A stretch of DNA of 64,000 nt from Teredinibacter purpureus (GCF_014217335.1 NZ_CP060092.1:637501-701500), one strand, 5' to 3'; positions 49,085 through 59,184 are shown, counted from the stretch's first letter. Program-made: numbers and translations. The notes: generated from the sequence alone by a model not told the origin.

Positions 49085-50392
49085 TTACCAGCGACGCTCG
49101 AGGCGCTTTCGCAACCATATAGCGAGTGTATTCATGGTGATTAAGAAGGCTAATAGCACCATGATGGCGGCAGACGTTCGCTCTACAAATGCACGCTCTG
49201 GGCTATCGGCCCATAAGAAAATTTGAACGGGCAATACGGTCGCTGGGTCGCCTATGCTGCCAGGTACATCGGCGATAAATGCAACCATACCAATCATTAA
49301 TAATGGCGCGGTTTCACCGAGCGCCTGAGCCATACCGATAATAGCACCCGTCAACATACCCGGCATCGCAAGCGGCATAACGTGCTGCAAAATCATTTGC
49401 ATTTTGGAAGCCCCCATACCCAATGCTGCCTCTCTAATAGAAGGTGGCACCGCTTTAATGGCTGCTCGGCTCGAAATAATAACCGTGGGTAATGTCATGA
49501 GCGTTAGCACTAACCCTCCCACCAGAGGAATTGAGCGCGGCATGCCGAAAAAATTAAGGAATATAGCCAAGCCTAACAAGCCAAAAATAACCGACGGTAC
49601 CGCCGCTAGGTTGTTAATGTTCACTTCAATAAAATCAGTGAAACGATTTCGCTTCGCGTACTCTTCCAAATAAATAGCCGCAGCAACACCAATAGGAAAC
49701 GACAACATACCCGTTACTAACAATGTAAACAGGCTTCCTAATAACGCGCCCAATATTCCCGCTTGTTCTGGCTCAGCAGAATCACCCGACGTAAAAAATT
49801 GGGTATTGAACTGCATATCAATTTGATCAGATTCGACAAACGCTTCAATCCATTCCAACTGTTTTTTATTCAAACGACCAATAAATGGCTCACCTTCATC
49901 TCGACTTTTTACATAGGTGTCGACATCGTCGTCGGCTAGAATATCGAGCGTGCGTGTTTCGCCTAACAGACGGGGGTTGGCGGCCACTAAATCTCGAAGA
50001 TAAAACGAAGCACCGTAACTGGTTAGCGCATACAATTTACGTTTGTCTTTTCGGGCTTTAACCTCCGGAAATTGCTTTAACAGCGATTGGCGAATAATGC
50101 CGGTAAAGTTTGCCAGCGCTAGCTGTTCTTCGGTGACGTCGCTAATGCCTAGTGTTTCAGCATCAAAATGAATCTCCATTTTAATGTAGGTTTGACGAAA
50201 AGCGCCGCTACCGTTACTAATAATATCGGTAAATAATATGATTAACGCCAGTATGCCAACGCCAACCGACATCATGCCAAATAAACGAAACCGTTTTTCC
50301 GCTGCGTAGCGTTTTTTTAAGCTTCGATTGACAAGCTCAGCAGTCGTCGGCTTAGACTTTTTTACCTTCTCTGAACTATTCATATTGTTCAC
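49085..50392 (-). CDS. pstA: Phosphate ABC transporter permease PstA
   Basis: Inner-membrane permease. One N-terminal membrane segment (~40-60) precedes an extended ~150-residue periplasmic part ([22 protein letters not shown] ...), then the permease core with ~5 helices. The EAA-type loop is [29 protein letters not shown]. Length 435 is long, as in pseudomonad-type Pst systems. Its start overlaps the end of pstC by 17 bases. Confidence 0.94.
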   Translation of the reverse strand: MNNMNSSEKVKKSKPTTAELVNRSLKKRYAAEKRFRLFGMMSVGVGILALIILFTDIISNGSGAFRQTYIKMEIHFDAETLGISDVTEEQLALANFTGIIRQSLLKQFPEVKARKDKRKLYALTSYGASFYLRDLVAANPRLLGETRTLDILADDDVDTYVKSRDEGEPFIGRLNKKQLEWIEAFVESDQIDMQFNTQFFTSGDSAEPEQAGILGALLGSLFTLLVTGMLSFPIGVAAAIYLEEYAKRNRFTDFIEVNINNLAAVPSVIFGLLGLAIFLNFFGMPRSIPLVGGLVLTLMTLPTVIISSRAAIKAVPPSIREAALGMGASKMQMILQHVMPLAMPGMLTGAIIGMAQALGETAPLLMIGMVAFIADVPGSIGDPATVLPVQIFLWADSPERAFVERTSAAIMVLLAFLITMNTLAIWLRKRLERRW

Positions 50393-51776
50393 GGTATTTT
50401 CTCACCACATATAGAGCAATGTAATTTAAGATTAACGTCACGACAAACAGCATAAGGCCTAAAGCAAAAGCGGCTAGCGTTTTAGGGCTATCAAATTCTT
50501 GATCGCCAACGAGTAAAGTGACAATTTGTACAGTAACGGTAGTCACTGAATCTAAAGGGTTTGCGGTTAATTTAGCCGCTAAACCGGCGGCCATTACAAC
50601 AATCATGGTTTCGCCAATTGCACGACTCACCGCAAGTAGAACGCCACCGACTATACCGGGCAGTGCTGCGGGAATGACTACTTGGCGAATAACTTCTGAG
50701 CGGGTAGCCCCCAAACCAAATGCACCGTCACGCAAGGATTGTGGTACAGCGTTAATCACATCATCAGACAGGGAGGATATAAACGGAATAATCATTACCC
50801 CCATCACCAAGCCCGCAGCCAAAGCACTCTCAGACGTAACCGTAACAAAGTTATCCAGCCCCATTGCAAGAGCCACATCACGAATAAAAGGTGCAACGGT
50901 AATGGCGGCAAAGAATCCATAAACGACCGTAGGTATACCCGCGAGAATTTCAAGCAACGGTTTAACAATAGAGCGTACATTACGCGGCGCATATTCCGAC
51001 AAATAGATAGCAGACATTAAACCGGTCGGTACGGCGAGCAGCATAGCGATACCGGCAATTAATAAGGTACCGGCAAATAGTGGAACCGCTCCGAAACTAC
51101 TAGAACCTGCTACTTGATCTTTACGGATAGCCGTTTGCGGGCTCCACTCTAAGCCGAAGAGAAATTCACTAATGGGAACCGCATGAAAAAACCGAAGAGA
51201 TTCGATAAGCACCGACATGACAATGCCAACCGTCGTTAGAATAGCGAGCGATGCACACCCCAACAACACGATGCGAAACATTTTTTCCACTTTCGATCGA
51301 GCCCGCAATTGCGGGTTAATTCTCCACCAACAATATCCACCGGTTAACGCCATTAATGACAAGGTGAAGGACGCAATAATCCAACGGCTAAGATTAGTAA
51401 GGCTTTGAATACGCTCAACAGCTACCGTCATATAAGCCGGTATTTCGCTGCTAATCTTTTGCCCGGCGGCCAAATTATATATTTGATTAAGAATTAACCC
51501 TCGCTTGGCGTTATCGCTGAAGTCTATAGTCGCGGGCAATTCACTTAAGACGATACCTTCGATCACGCGTGTATCGAACATTTCCCATAATGCCAGTAGC
51601 ACGATTGCAGGTACCGCCGCCCAGAGTGCGGCCAGTACCCCGTAGTAGTAAGGCAGAGAATTCAAATAACGGGTACCGCCTACCGAGCTGGCCACGGAAA
51701 GCGACCGGCCGCGGCCAAGATAGAAGACCGCCATAAACACGGCGCCCATCAATATGATTAGTACCCAGGTATCCAT
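50376..51776 (-). CDS. pstC: Phosphate ABC transporter permease PstC
   Basis: Inner-membrane permease partner of PstA. N-terminal membrane segments (~5-25, ~45-65, ~140-160) with a periplasmic insert, then the transport core: GIPTVVYGFFAAITVAPF, the EAA loop DGAFGLGATRSEVIRQVVIPAALPGIVGG, and IGETMIVVMAAG. Length 466. A 158-base gap separates it from pstS, longer than elsewhere in the operon, as is common where the binding protein is made in excess. Confidence 0.94.
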   Translation of the reverse strand: MDTWVLIILMGAVFMAVFYLGRGRSLSVASSVGGTRYLNSLPYYYGVLAALWAAVPAIVLLALWEMFDTRVIEGIVLSELPATIDFSDNAKRGLILNQIYNLAAGQKISSEIPAYMTVAVERIQSLTNLSRWIIASFTLSLMALTGGYCWWRINPQLRARSKVEKMFRIVLLGCASLAILTTVGIVMSVLIESLRFFHAVPISEFLFGLEWSPQTAIRKDQVAGSSSFGAVPLFAGTLLIAGIAMLLAVPTGLMSAIYLSEYAPRNVRSIVKPLLEILAGIPTVVYGFFAAITVAPFIRDVALAMGLDNFVTVTSESALAAGLVMGVMIIPFISSLSDDVINAVPQSLRDGAFGLGATRSEVIRQVVIPAALPGIVGGVLLAVSRAIGETMIVVMAAGLAAKLTANPLDSVTTVTVQIVTLLVGDQEFDSPKTLAAFALGLMLFVVTLILNYIALYVVRKYREQYE

Positions 51777-51934
51777 TACAGCATTCTGCCTCTGTATCTA
51801 AAGTAGAAGAAGCCCGACACATGGCCGAGCTTCGTATGTAGTATTGCCAAGCGTAACGCGCAATTGTTAAGAATTTCTTTCGTTATGCCAAGTAGTATTT
51901 TCGCTTAGCGTGGTTTAACGGCACGTTAGGGCGA

Positions 51935-52978
51935 TTAAAGTGATTCCAAGGCCTTCAGCGATTTAACCGCTGCACCAATTTCCGCTCGCTCATCACTCGA
52001 GAGTGGGATCATTCCTTTGTCCGTTAAATACCCTTCTTCGCCCCAGGATTTAGCACTGGTGAATTCAGCCAAATACTCCGGAATACCCGGGATCAAACCT
52101 ACATGCGCCTTCTTGACATAGAAATACAAAGGACGCGAAACGGGGTAGCTGCCATCAGCAATGGTGTCAAACGTAGGTTCTTCGCCATCGATAGTAGAGG
52201 CCTGTACCTTATCGCTATTTTGATCGAGGAAGCTAAAGCCAAAAATACCCAATGCATTTTTGTTCGCGTTTAGCTTTTGCACAATTAAGTTATCGTTCTC
52301 GCCTGCTTCAATAAAGGCACCATCTTCACGGATGATATGGCAAATTTCCTTATAGCGAGATTTGTCAGTTTTTTTCAGGGCTTTAATCCACGCAAATGAC
52401 GTACAACCACCTTCCATCGCCAGCTCAACAAAAGCATCGCGTGTACCGGAGGTGGGTGGGGGGCCCAACACTTCAATTTTACTCACGGGTAACTCAGGAT
52501 TAACGTCGCTCCACATTACATACGGGTTTTCAATCAACACAGCGGAACCATCTGGATTGGGCACATGTTTGGCCAAAGCCAAAAATAAATCACGACGCGT
52601 TAATTCAATCAGTGGGGACTTGTTAGAATTCGCAATAACAATTCCGTCATAGCCAATTAATACCTCAATTACATCTTTTACGTTATTCGCCTGACAATTA
52701 TCAAACTCAGCCTGTTTAATACGGCGGGAGGCATTCGAGATATCGGGAAAATTCACGCCCACACCACCACAAAACTGCTTAAAGCCGCCACCAGTGCCGG
52801 TAGATTCAACCGTTGGCGATTTAAACGCCGTGGATTTACCGAATCGCTCTGCAACCACTTTAGAGAATGGAAAAACCGTTGAAGAACCCACAATGCTGAT
52901 GGAATCTCGCGCTGCGAATGCAGATGAAACCGATACTGCGGTAATCGCAGCCAAAGTCCAAACCAGTAAATTTTTCAC
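51935..52978 (-). CDS. pstS: Phosphate-binding periplasmic protein PstS
   Basis: High-affinity phosphate receptor of the importer. Signal peptide MKNLLVWTLAAITAVSVSSAFA, then ARDSISIVGSSTVFPF with phosphate contacts in GSSTVFPF, ESTGTGGGFKQFC and TSGTRDAF. GTG start at 52978 behind GAGGAGA. Length 347. First gene of pstSCAB-phoU, preceded by a Pho box promoter. Confidence 0.95.
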   Translation of the reverse strand: MKNLLVWTLAAITAVSVSSAFAARDSISIVGSSTVFPFSKVVAERFGKSTAFKSPTVESTGTGGGFKQFCGGVGVNFPDISNASRRIKQAEFDNCQANNVKDVIEVLIGYDGIVIANSNKSPLIELTRRDLFLALAKHVPNPDGSAVLIENPYVMWSDVNPELPVSKIEVLGPPPTSGTRDAFVELAMEGGCTSFAWIKALKKTDKSRYKEICHIIREDGAFIEAGENDNLIVQKLNANKNALGIFGFSFLDQNSDKVQASTIDGEEPTFDTIADGSYPVSRPLYFYVKKAHVGLIPGIPEYLAEFTSAKSWGEEGYLTDKGMIPLSSDERAEIGAAVKSLKALESL

Positions 52979-53104
52979 GAATATCTCCTCAAGAGATTGA
53001 GCTTATTGAACATCGCTTCGCATAGCGCAGGTAACCCAAACGCTCAATAACACGAAGTGCTTGCCGGCAGACGTTACATCGCCTACCCGCTTGGTATGGG
53101 GTGC

Positions 53105-53138
53105 ATACTAAGTCATATTTGTGACAAATTTGTGACAG
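53105..53138 (-). promoter_or_regulatory. Pho box and -10 element of pstSCAB-phoU
   Basis: On the minus strand CTGTCACAAATTTGTCAC (53138-53121) is a two-repeat Pho box (CTGTCAC, four bases, TTGTCAC). Ten bases later TAGTAT (53110-53105) fits a -10. A weaker third repeat, ATGACTT, continues the 11-base phase. The arrangement is base-for-base the same as at the porin gene. Confidence 0.87.
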
Positions 53139-53236
53139 GCAGCGACAGTCGTTAAACAAAGACCATTGATACGCGGGAGAAACCGTTTAATAAGGGTATA
53201 ATCGCGAGCATCTTTATAACACTATTGATAAGACCC

Positions 53237-53785
53237 ATGATTCCAACGGACGTATCGACATTTTTGCTCCACACGACGAAACGCTTGGACGCGTTTAGCT
53301 TGCACATTGGCCGCTCGCTAGCCTGGCTAACGGCATTAATGGTCGCACTTGTCGCGCTAATCGTCGCCTTACGCGCGGCCGGTATTGGCTCCATCGCGCT
53401 TCAGGAATCGGTCACCTACCTACATGCTACGGTGCTTATGCTCTGTCTTGGGTACAATCTTCAACAGGGTGGCCATGTCCGTGTGGATGTCTTCTACGGT
53501 CGTTTTAACCCCGCTCAAAAAGCTTGGGTCGACGCCTTAGGTGGTGTTTTCTTTCTATTGCCTTTTTCACTCTTTCTCGTCTTCACTAGCCTTAATTTCG
53601 TGAGCGGTGCGTGGCAAATAGGCGAAACCTCTGCCGACCCCGGTGGCCTTCCGCTAGTTTTTCTATTGAAAACGTTAATCCCCATCAGCGGTATTTTATT
53701 AGCCCTACAAGGCCTCAGTGAAGTGCTGCGTGCGCTCAGCGTAATAACATGGCTGCCCGCCAACCACTCACCCAAAAAAGATTAA
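53237..53785 (+). CDS. dctQ: TRAP transporter small permease (DctQ)
   Basis: Small membrane subunit of a tripartite ATP-independent periplasmic transporter. Four hydrophobic segments (~25-50, ~60-80, ~100-125, ~145-165) and the family text LHATVLMLCLGYNLQQGGHVRVDVFYGRF. The ATG at 53237 is chosen over a TTG four codons upstream. A TATAAT hexamer at 53197-53202 could be its -10, with no good -35. Next gene dctM begins three bases later. Length 182. Confidence 0.9.
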   Translation: MIPTDVSTFLLHTTKRLDAFSLHIGRSLAWLTALMVALVALIVALRAAGIGSIALQESVTYLHATVLMLCLGYNLQQGGHVRVDVFYGRFNPAQKAWVDALGGVFFLLPFSLFLVFTSLNFVSGAWQIGETSADPGGLPLVFLLKTLIPISGILLALQGLSEVLRALSVITWLPANHSPKKD

Positions 53786-53788
53786 AAC

Positions 53789-55156
53789 GTGATTGAACTC
53801 TTACCCCTATTGATGTTTCTCGCCGTATGTGCGGCGTTAATGCTCGGCTACCCCGTCGCGTTTACTTTGGCCGGTACGGCTTTGCTGTTTGCCGGGCTAG
53901 GCGCATTACTACACGTATTCGACCCCAATCTGCTGCACCTTTATCCAGACCGTATCTACAGCGGCACCATGACGAACACCACTCTTATCGCCGTGCCCCT
54001 CTTTGTATTTATGGGCGTAATGCTCGAACGTTCACGCATCGCAGAAGAGTTGCTCGAACGTATGTCACATGCCTGCGCCCGCTTTCCGGCCGGCTTGGGG
54101 CTGTCCGTTGTTTTTGTCGGTGTTCTCATGGCCGCAAGCACCGGAATTGTAGGTGCAACAGTTGTTACCATGGGGCTTATGTCGCTGCCCACAATGCTAA
54201 AGAAACAGTACGATCCGGCACTTGCGGCCGGCACTATTTGTGCAACCGGCACCCTCGGGCAGATTATTCCACCTTCCATTGCGCTCGTTCTGCTTGGCGA
54301 CGTGCTTTCTAGTGCCTATCAACAAGCACAGTTAAAATTGGGTGTATTCAACGCCGCACCGGTATCCGTGGGCGACTTATTTATTGGTGCGATTATTCCA
54401 GGGCTTCTACTCGTAGCGCTCTATCTCGGGTATTTGCTGGCAATGGGTATTTTCAAACCTGAACGAGCGCCCCCCGTTGAAGATGATGAAACCGTTACCG
54501 TCGGCCAACTCATTATGAGTATCGCACCACCGATACTGCTCATTCTATTGGTTCTTGGTTCTATCATTGGCGGTGCCGCCACGCCTACAGAAGCCGCTGG
54601 CGTGGGCGCTCTGGCCGCTTGCGTGCTCGCGGCAATAAAAAAGCAACTTAATTGGGCAACACTCCGCGAAGTGGTGCGCTCTACCACCAAAGTTACGGCC
54701 ATGGTGTTTGCTATTTTACTTGGCGCCTCATTATTTTCTTTGGTGTTTCAGGGCTTAGGCGGGGATCATCTAGTCTCTGGTTTTTTCGCCGACTTACCCG
54801 GCGGCACCTTTATGGCACTACTCATCGTGATGGTCGCCATCTTCCTGCTCGGCTTTATACTGGACTTTATCGAGATCACGTTTGTTGTCATTCCAATTGT
54901 AGGGCCGGTTTTACTGGGTATGGGCGTGGACCCTGTATGGCTTGGTATAATGATTGCTATTAATTTGCAAACGTCATTTTTAACGCCGCCATTTGGCTTC
55001 GCCTTGTTTTACTTACGGGGTGTTGCTCCGGCGTCCGTTACAACAAGCGCAATCTATCGCGGCGTAATGCCCTTTATTGCCATACAGTTATTTGTATTGG
55101 TATTGCTGGCTATTTGGCCTCAGCTCGCCACATGGTTGCCCAGCCTCTTAATATAG
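53789..55156 (+). CDS. dctM: TRAP transporter large permease (DctM)
   Basis: Large membrane subunit that moves the substrate using a Na+ gradient. About 12-14 hydrophobic segments. Landmarks: PLFVFMGVMLERSRIAEELL, ASTGIVGATVVTMGLMSLPTMLKKQYDPALAAGTICATGTLGQIIPPSI and the C-terminal LQTSFLTPPFGFALFYLRG. GTG start three bases after dctQ. Length 455. Substrate follows the DctP protein encoded oppositely 570 bases on. Confidence 0.93.
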   Translation: MIELLPLLMFLAVCAALMLGYPVAFTLAGTALLFAGLGALLHVFDPNLLHLYPDRIYSGTMTNTTLIAVPLFVFMGVMLERSRIAEELLERMSHACARFPAGLGLSVVFVGVLMAASTGIVGATVVTMGLMSLPTMLKKQYDPALAAGTICATGTLGQIIPPSIALVLLGDVLSSAYQQAQLKLGVFNAAPVSVGDLFIGAIIPGLLLVALYLGYLLAMGIFKPERAPPVEDDETVTVGQLIMSIAPPILLILLVLGSIIGGAATPTEAAGVGALAACVLAAIKKQLNWATLREVVRSTTKVTAMVFAILLGASLFSLVFQGLGGDHLVSGFFADLPGGTFMALLIVMVAIFLLGFILDFIEITFVVIPIVGPVLLGMGVDPVWLGIMIAINLQTSFLTPPFGFALFYLRGVAPASVTTSAIYRGVMPFIAIQLFVLVLLAIWPQLATWLPSLLI

Positions 55157-55245
55157 GCCAACCTAAAGCAACAATCGCACAATCAGTAACATTACTTTGA
55201 GACACTTCAGGCATGCTAAAACCGATAAAACTTAGGAAACCGGAT

Positions 55246-55641
55246 ATGGCTAATATCGACGAAGATCCCACCCCGAATGGGGAATTGACGTTACAGACCC
55301 TTGCTCTCCCACGAGACACCAATTCTAATGGTGATATTTTTGGCGGGTGGTTAATGTCTCAAATGGATTTGGGTGGTGCTATTGCAGCACGCGAAGTTGC
55401 CCGAGGCCGCGTAACAACAGTTGCCGTAGGCAGTATGGCCTTTTTACGCCCAGTGCCCGTAGGCGCCACAGTAAGCTGCTACAGCGAAATTATTGAGGTA
55501 GGTCGCGCCTCCGTTAAAACCCTTGTTGAAGTCTGGGTAAAACAGTACGACAAGCGAGAACAGCAAAAAGTAACAGAAGGTGAATTTGTCTACGTTGCGA
55601 TAGACGATACAGGCCGAACCAGACCCATCCCGCGAGACTAG
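55246..55641 (+). CDS. Acyl-CoA thioesterase, YciA-like hotdog fold
   Basis: Hydrolyses acyl-CoA to free acid and CoA. The hotdog signature is DTNSNGDIFGGWLMSQMDLGGAIAA with catalytic Asp in the FGGWLMSQMD helix, followed by GSMAFLRPVPVGATVSCYSEI and EGEFVYVAIDDTGRTRPIP. Start at ATG 55246 behind AGGAAA; an in-frame ATG at 55213 would add 11 residues. Length 131 fits YciA. It lies between dctM and dctP though unrelated to TRAP transport. Confidence 0.9.
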   Translation: MANIDEDPTPNGELTLQTLALPRDTNSNGDIFGGWLMSQMDLGGAIAAREVARGRVTTVAVGSMAFLRPVPVGATVSCYSEIIEVGRASVKTLVEVWVKQYDKREQQKVTEGEFVYVAIDDTGRTRPIPRD

Positions 55642-55659
55642 AACACACCGTTTCCGTAC

Positions 55660-55715
55660 GCACCACCCATAAAAAAAGCTCGGAGGTAAAACCAAGCTTT
55701 TTTTATGGGTGGTGC
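55660..55715. terminator. Bidirectional terminator between thioesterase and dctP genes
   Basis: A perfect 21-bp inverted repeat (55660-55680 with 55695-55715) around a 14-base loop. Each arm contains a seven-base A or T run next to AGCT, so either strand gives a stem followed by U's. It starts 18 bases past the thioesterase stop and ends ten bases before the dctP stop. Confidence 0.85.
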
Positions 55716-55725
55716 TATAACGTGC

Positions 55726-56856
55726 TTAACGGGCCTGAAAGTACGCCTCTTCACTTAGCGTATGGTAATTGCGAACGCCGTCTAAATATTTTTTATACGC
55801 AGCGTACACTTTAGCAAACGCTGGGTCAGACTCGGAGAGTTCATCGTATAAATCTAGCGAAACCAACTTAAATTCCTCCAGCACATCCCTTGGAAAGGCG
55901 CGCAACTGTACACCGTGTTCGTCCACCAACTCCACTAAAGCCGCATTATTACGGGCGGTGTATTCATCCAACATGTCTTGATTCACCATTCGAGCGGCGG
56001 CCTCAATTATCGCCTGTAAATCTGGTGGCAAAGTTTCATAGGCCTGTTTATTCACGGTGATTTCAAGCGTAGGACCAGGCTCATGCCAACCCGGATAATA
56101 GTAGTACTTCGCTATTTGATGAAAACCGAACGCTAGGTCGTTGTACGGCCCCACCCATTCGGTGGCATCGATTACGCCCGATTGTAACGACGTATATAAT
56201 TCGCCACCGGGAATATTAATAGCCTCTCCACCGGCACGTGTAAAAACTTCTCCACCAATACCGGGAATACGCATTTTTAAACCGCGAATATCCTCAATAG
56301 AGTTTATTTCGCGATTAAACCACCCACCCATTTGCACCCCGGTATTACCCGCAGCAAATGGAATTAAATTAAAAGGCTCGTAGAGCTCGCGCCACAATTC
56401 AAGCCCTCCACCGTAATGTAACCAACCATTAAGCTCCTGCGCATTCATGCCGAACGGAACTGATGTAAAAAACACTGCCGCCGGAATTTTACCTTTCCAA
56501 TAATAAGCCGCGCTGTGGCCCATCTGTACGCTACCAGAAGAAACCGCGCCAAACACACCCATAGCCGGTACAATTTCATTAGCACCATGTACTTGTATAC
56601 GTAAGCGGCCATCGCTCATGTCATTAACCATTCGCGCAAAATTTTCGGGCGCAAGCCCAAGGCCGGGAAAGTTTTTGGGCCATGTGGTGACCATTTTCCA
56701 TTCAAAAAGCGTAGCGTCTACTGCGATGCTAGTCGTATCAATCTGCGCAGATTTTTTACCTTTATCCATCACCAGAAGCGCAAACAATAGAATGCACAAA
56801 GCCAGTAAACTCAACAAAGCAGTCGGCAGCCACCAAGGATTGTATCGTGCGTTCAT
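55726..56856 (-). CDS. dctP: TRAP transporter substrate-binding protein (DctP, TakP-like), membrane anchored
   Basis: Periplasmic receptor of the TRAP system. The mature part begins FEWKMVTTWPKNFPGLGLAPENFARMV and includes HSAAYYWKGKIPAAVFFTSVPFG, KMRIPGIGGEVFTRAGG and the binding-site text DATEWVGPYNDLAFGFHQIAKYYYYPGWHEPGP, close to the TakP (2-oxoacid) group. The N-terminus is a basic-flanked hydrophobic segment (~9-30) followed by DKGKK with no signal-cleavage or standard lipobox, so it may stay anchored in the inner membrane. Length 376. Oppositely oriented to dctQM. Confidence 0.88.
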   Translation of the reverse strand: MNARYNPWWLPTALLSLLALCILLFALLVMDKGKKSAQIDTTSIAVDATLFEWKMVTTWPKNFPGLGLAPENFARMVNDMSDGRLRIQVHGANEIVPAMGVFGAVSSGSVQMGHSAAYYWKGKIPAAVFFTSVPFGMNAQELNGWLHYGGGLELWRELYEPFNLIPFAAGNTGVQMGGWFNREINSIEDIRGLKMRIPGIGGEVFTRAGGEAINIPGGELYTSLQSGVIDATEWVGPYNDLAFGFHQIAKYYYYPGWHEPGPTLEITVNKQAYETLPPDLQAIIEAAARMVNQDMLDEYTARNNAALVELVDEHGVQLRAFPRDVLEEFKLVSLDLYDELSESDPAFAKVYAAYKKYLDGVRNYHTLSEEAYFQAR

Positions 56857-56880
56857 ATTATTTTTTTATCCATTTTTATT

Positions 56881-59070
56881 TTAAAGTGCTTCGAGTTTTG
56901 CATACTGCAGTACTAGCCACTTACATCCTTCAGAGTTAAAATTAACCTGTACGCGCGCGCTCGCGCCTCGCCCTTCAAACTGCAAAACAATTCCTTCACC
57001 AAAAACAGGGTGATTCACCGACGCGCCCAACGACAGCCCAGGATAATCATCAACGGAATGTTGGCTGATAGGAGACGAGTAACTCGGTGCGTAAGCCGCA
57101 GGCCGTTTTACCGTCGATTTAATGCGAACTTCCTGCAGGTATTTAGTCGGAATTTCTCGTACGAAGCGGGACATCGCATTAAAGTTTTCACTACCGTGTA
57201 AACGCCGGCTTTCCGCATAACTAACAACTAATTTTTTCATCGCGCGCGTAATTCCCACATAGCAGAGACGCCGCTCTTCTTCTAATCGACCGGGCTCTTC
57301 TATCGACATTTTGTGTGGAAATAAATTTTCTTCCATACCCACCAAAAATACGAGTGGAAACTCCAAGCCCTTTGCACTGTGGAGTGTCATCATCTGTACA
57401 GCATCTTCAAACTCATCGGCTTGTGCATCACCAGCGTCCAGTGCTGCATTATCGACAAACTCTTGCAAAGGGGTTAGATTTTCGTCTTGCGGTTCGAACA
57501 CGCGACAGGCATTGATAAGCTCCTGCAAGTTTTCAACACGCGCCTGGCCTTTTTCACCTTTTTCTTTTTGATGAAATTCTAGTAGCCCGCTTTGTGATAT
57601 CACTTGATCGACCGAATCACCCAAAACTGTGCTGGCCGTACTCTCTACCAACGCCTCTACAAGTGTTACAAAACTCTTAAGTGCATTCGCCGCCCTTGCG
57701 GTAAATACATTGTTTTGAATCGCACCTTGCATGGCGTTAAAAAGGGAGCACCCTTGCTCTCGTGCCAATAAGCGAATGGTCTCGATGGTTTTTGCGCCAA
57801 TACCCCGAGTGGGCGTATTAATGATTCGTTCCCATGCCGCGTCATCATGACGGTTAGCGAGTATTCTAAGATACGCCAGCGCATTTTTAATTTCTAACCG
57901 GTCGTAGAAACGTTGGCCGCCGTAAATGCGATAGGGCACGTTATCACGGATAAATGCTTCTTCAAGAACCCGCGATTGTGCATTTGAACGGTAAAGTATG
58001 GCGCAATCACTTTTTTTATGGTCGCTTTTCTCGATAAAGTCTTTTACGCGTTCTACAACATAGCGTGCTTCATCTTGCTCATTAAAAGCGGCATACAGGT
58101 CAATTTGTTCGCCATCACCATCGCTCGTCCACAAAGATTTCCCAAGACGTTCGGCATTATTTTGAATTACGGCATTGGCTGCATTTAGAATATTCGCCGT
58201 GGAGCGATAATTTTGCTCTAGCCGTGTAATGGCGACAGGAGCAAAATCTGTTTCGAACTGCTGTATGTTTTCTATCTTCGCGCCACGCCAGCCGTAAATC
58301 GATTGGTCATCATCCCCTACCGCCGTAATATTGGACGTTTTTCCTGCAAGCATACGCAACCACGCATATTGCACAGCGTTGGTATCTTGAAATTCGTCAA
58401 CGAGTATTGCGCGAAAACGCGACTGATAGTGCTTTAATAACTCGGGACTTTTTAACCAAAGCTCGTGAGAACGCAACAATAACTCGGCAAAATCGACTAA
58501 GCCTCCTCTCGAGCAAGCTTCTTCGTAGGCGAAATAGACGTTTTTCATCATCGCGAGAAATGGATCTCGCCCTTCATCGATATGAGCAGGCCGAAGGCCT
58601 TCATCTTTTTGGCCGCTAATAAACCATTGCGCCTGTTTAGGCGGCCAGCGGCTATCATCGAGATTTAGTTCTTGGTACACCCGCTTTACCAAACGGAGTT
58701 GGTCGTCGCTATCCAGAATTTGAAAATTTTGGGAGAGACCCGCTTCCTTCCAGTGGGTTTTTAACAGACGGTGCGCAATACCGTGGAATGTTCCAACCCA
58801 CATGCTTCGAGTGCTGAACGGTCCTACATTATCCTCCATGATACTACTAAGGCGCTCCCGCATCTCACGTGCGGCTTTATTCGTAAACGTCACCGCGAGG
58901 ATTTGATGCGGGGAATAACCGTGAGTTTGAATCAGCCACGCGATACGGTGAACAAGCACGCGCGTTTTCCCGCTACCAGCCCCCGCTAGTACGAGTTGGT
59001 TTATAGGGTCAGCAGCAACAGCGTCTCGTTGCGCACGATTTAAAGAGTCTATTAAGGAATGTGTTTGCAT
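56881..59070 (-). CDS. uvrD: DNA helicase II (UvrD)
   Basis: 3'-5' superfamily 1 helicase for mismatch and excision repair. Motifs: Q motif LNRAQRDAVAA, Walker A LAGAGSGKTRVLVHRIAWL, AVTFTNKAAREMRERL, motif II VDEFQDTN, VGDDDQSIYGWRGA, LEQNYRS, MTLHSAKGLEFPLVFLVG, and EERRLCYVGITRAMKKL. C-terminal residues ~665-729 include the HPVFGEGIVLQFEG Tudor-like segment. Length 729 vs 720 in E. coli. No LexA-type box (CTGT-N8-ACAG) seen upstream. Confidence 0.96.
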   Translation of the reverse strand: MQTHSLIDSLNRAQRDAVAADPINQLVLAGAGSGKTRVLVHRIAWLIQTHGYSPHQILAVTFTNKAAREMRERLSSIMEDNVGPFSTRSMWVGTFHGIAHRLLKTHWKEAGLSQNFQILDSDDQLRLVKRVYQELNLDDSRWPPKQAQWFISGQKDEGLRPAHIDEGRDPFLAMMKNVYFAYEEACSRGGLVDFAELLLRSHELWLKSPELLKHYQSRFRAILVDEFQDTNAVQYAWLRMLAGKTSNITAVGDDDQSIYGWRGAKIENIQQFETDFAPVAITRLEQNYRSTANILNAANAVIQNNAERLGKSLWTSDGDGEQIDLYAAFNEQDEARYVVERVKDFIEKSDHKKSDCAILYRSNAQSRVLEEAFIRDNVPYRIYGGQRFYDRLEIKNALAYLRILANRHDDAAWERIINTPTRGIGAKTIETIRLLAREQGCSLFNAMQGAIQNNVFTARAANALKSFVTLVEALVESTASTVLGDSVDQVISQSGLLEFHQKEKGEKGQARVENLQELINACRVFEPQDENLTPLQEFVDNAALDAGDAQADEFEDAVQMMTLHSAKGLEFPLVFLVGMEENLFPHKMSIEEPGRLEEERRLCYVGITRAMKKLVVSYAESRRLHGSENFNAMSRFVREIPTKYLQEVRIKSTVKRPAAYAPSYSSPISQHSVDDYPGLSLGASVNHPVFGEGIVLQFEGRGASARVQVNFNSEGCKWLVLQYAKLEAL

Positions 59071-59184
59071 GGCGGCAGATTGTATCAGATTGCCAGCAAC
59101 GGTCTGAAAGCATTTTGTCTAAAAGTGGGCAAGAGGGTATTACACTGCCTGTAAATACTACCGTGCTTCAATTAGCCTAAGGCG

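Noticed and set aside
53827..54312. 161-codon open frame in another frame of dctM
   Set aside because: Same-strand shadow of a clear TRAP permease; Arg/Cys/His-rich and without family match.
59071..59184. Possible LexA box upstream of uvrD
   Set aside because: CTGT at this place is not followed by ACAG at the required eight-base spacing.
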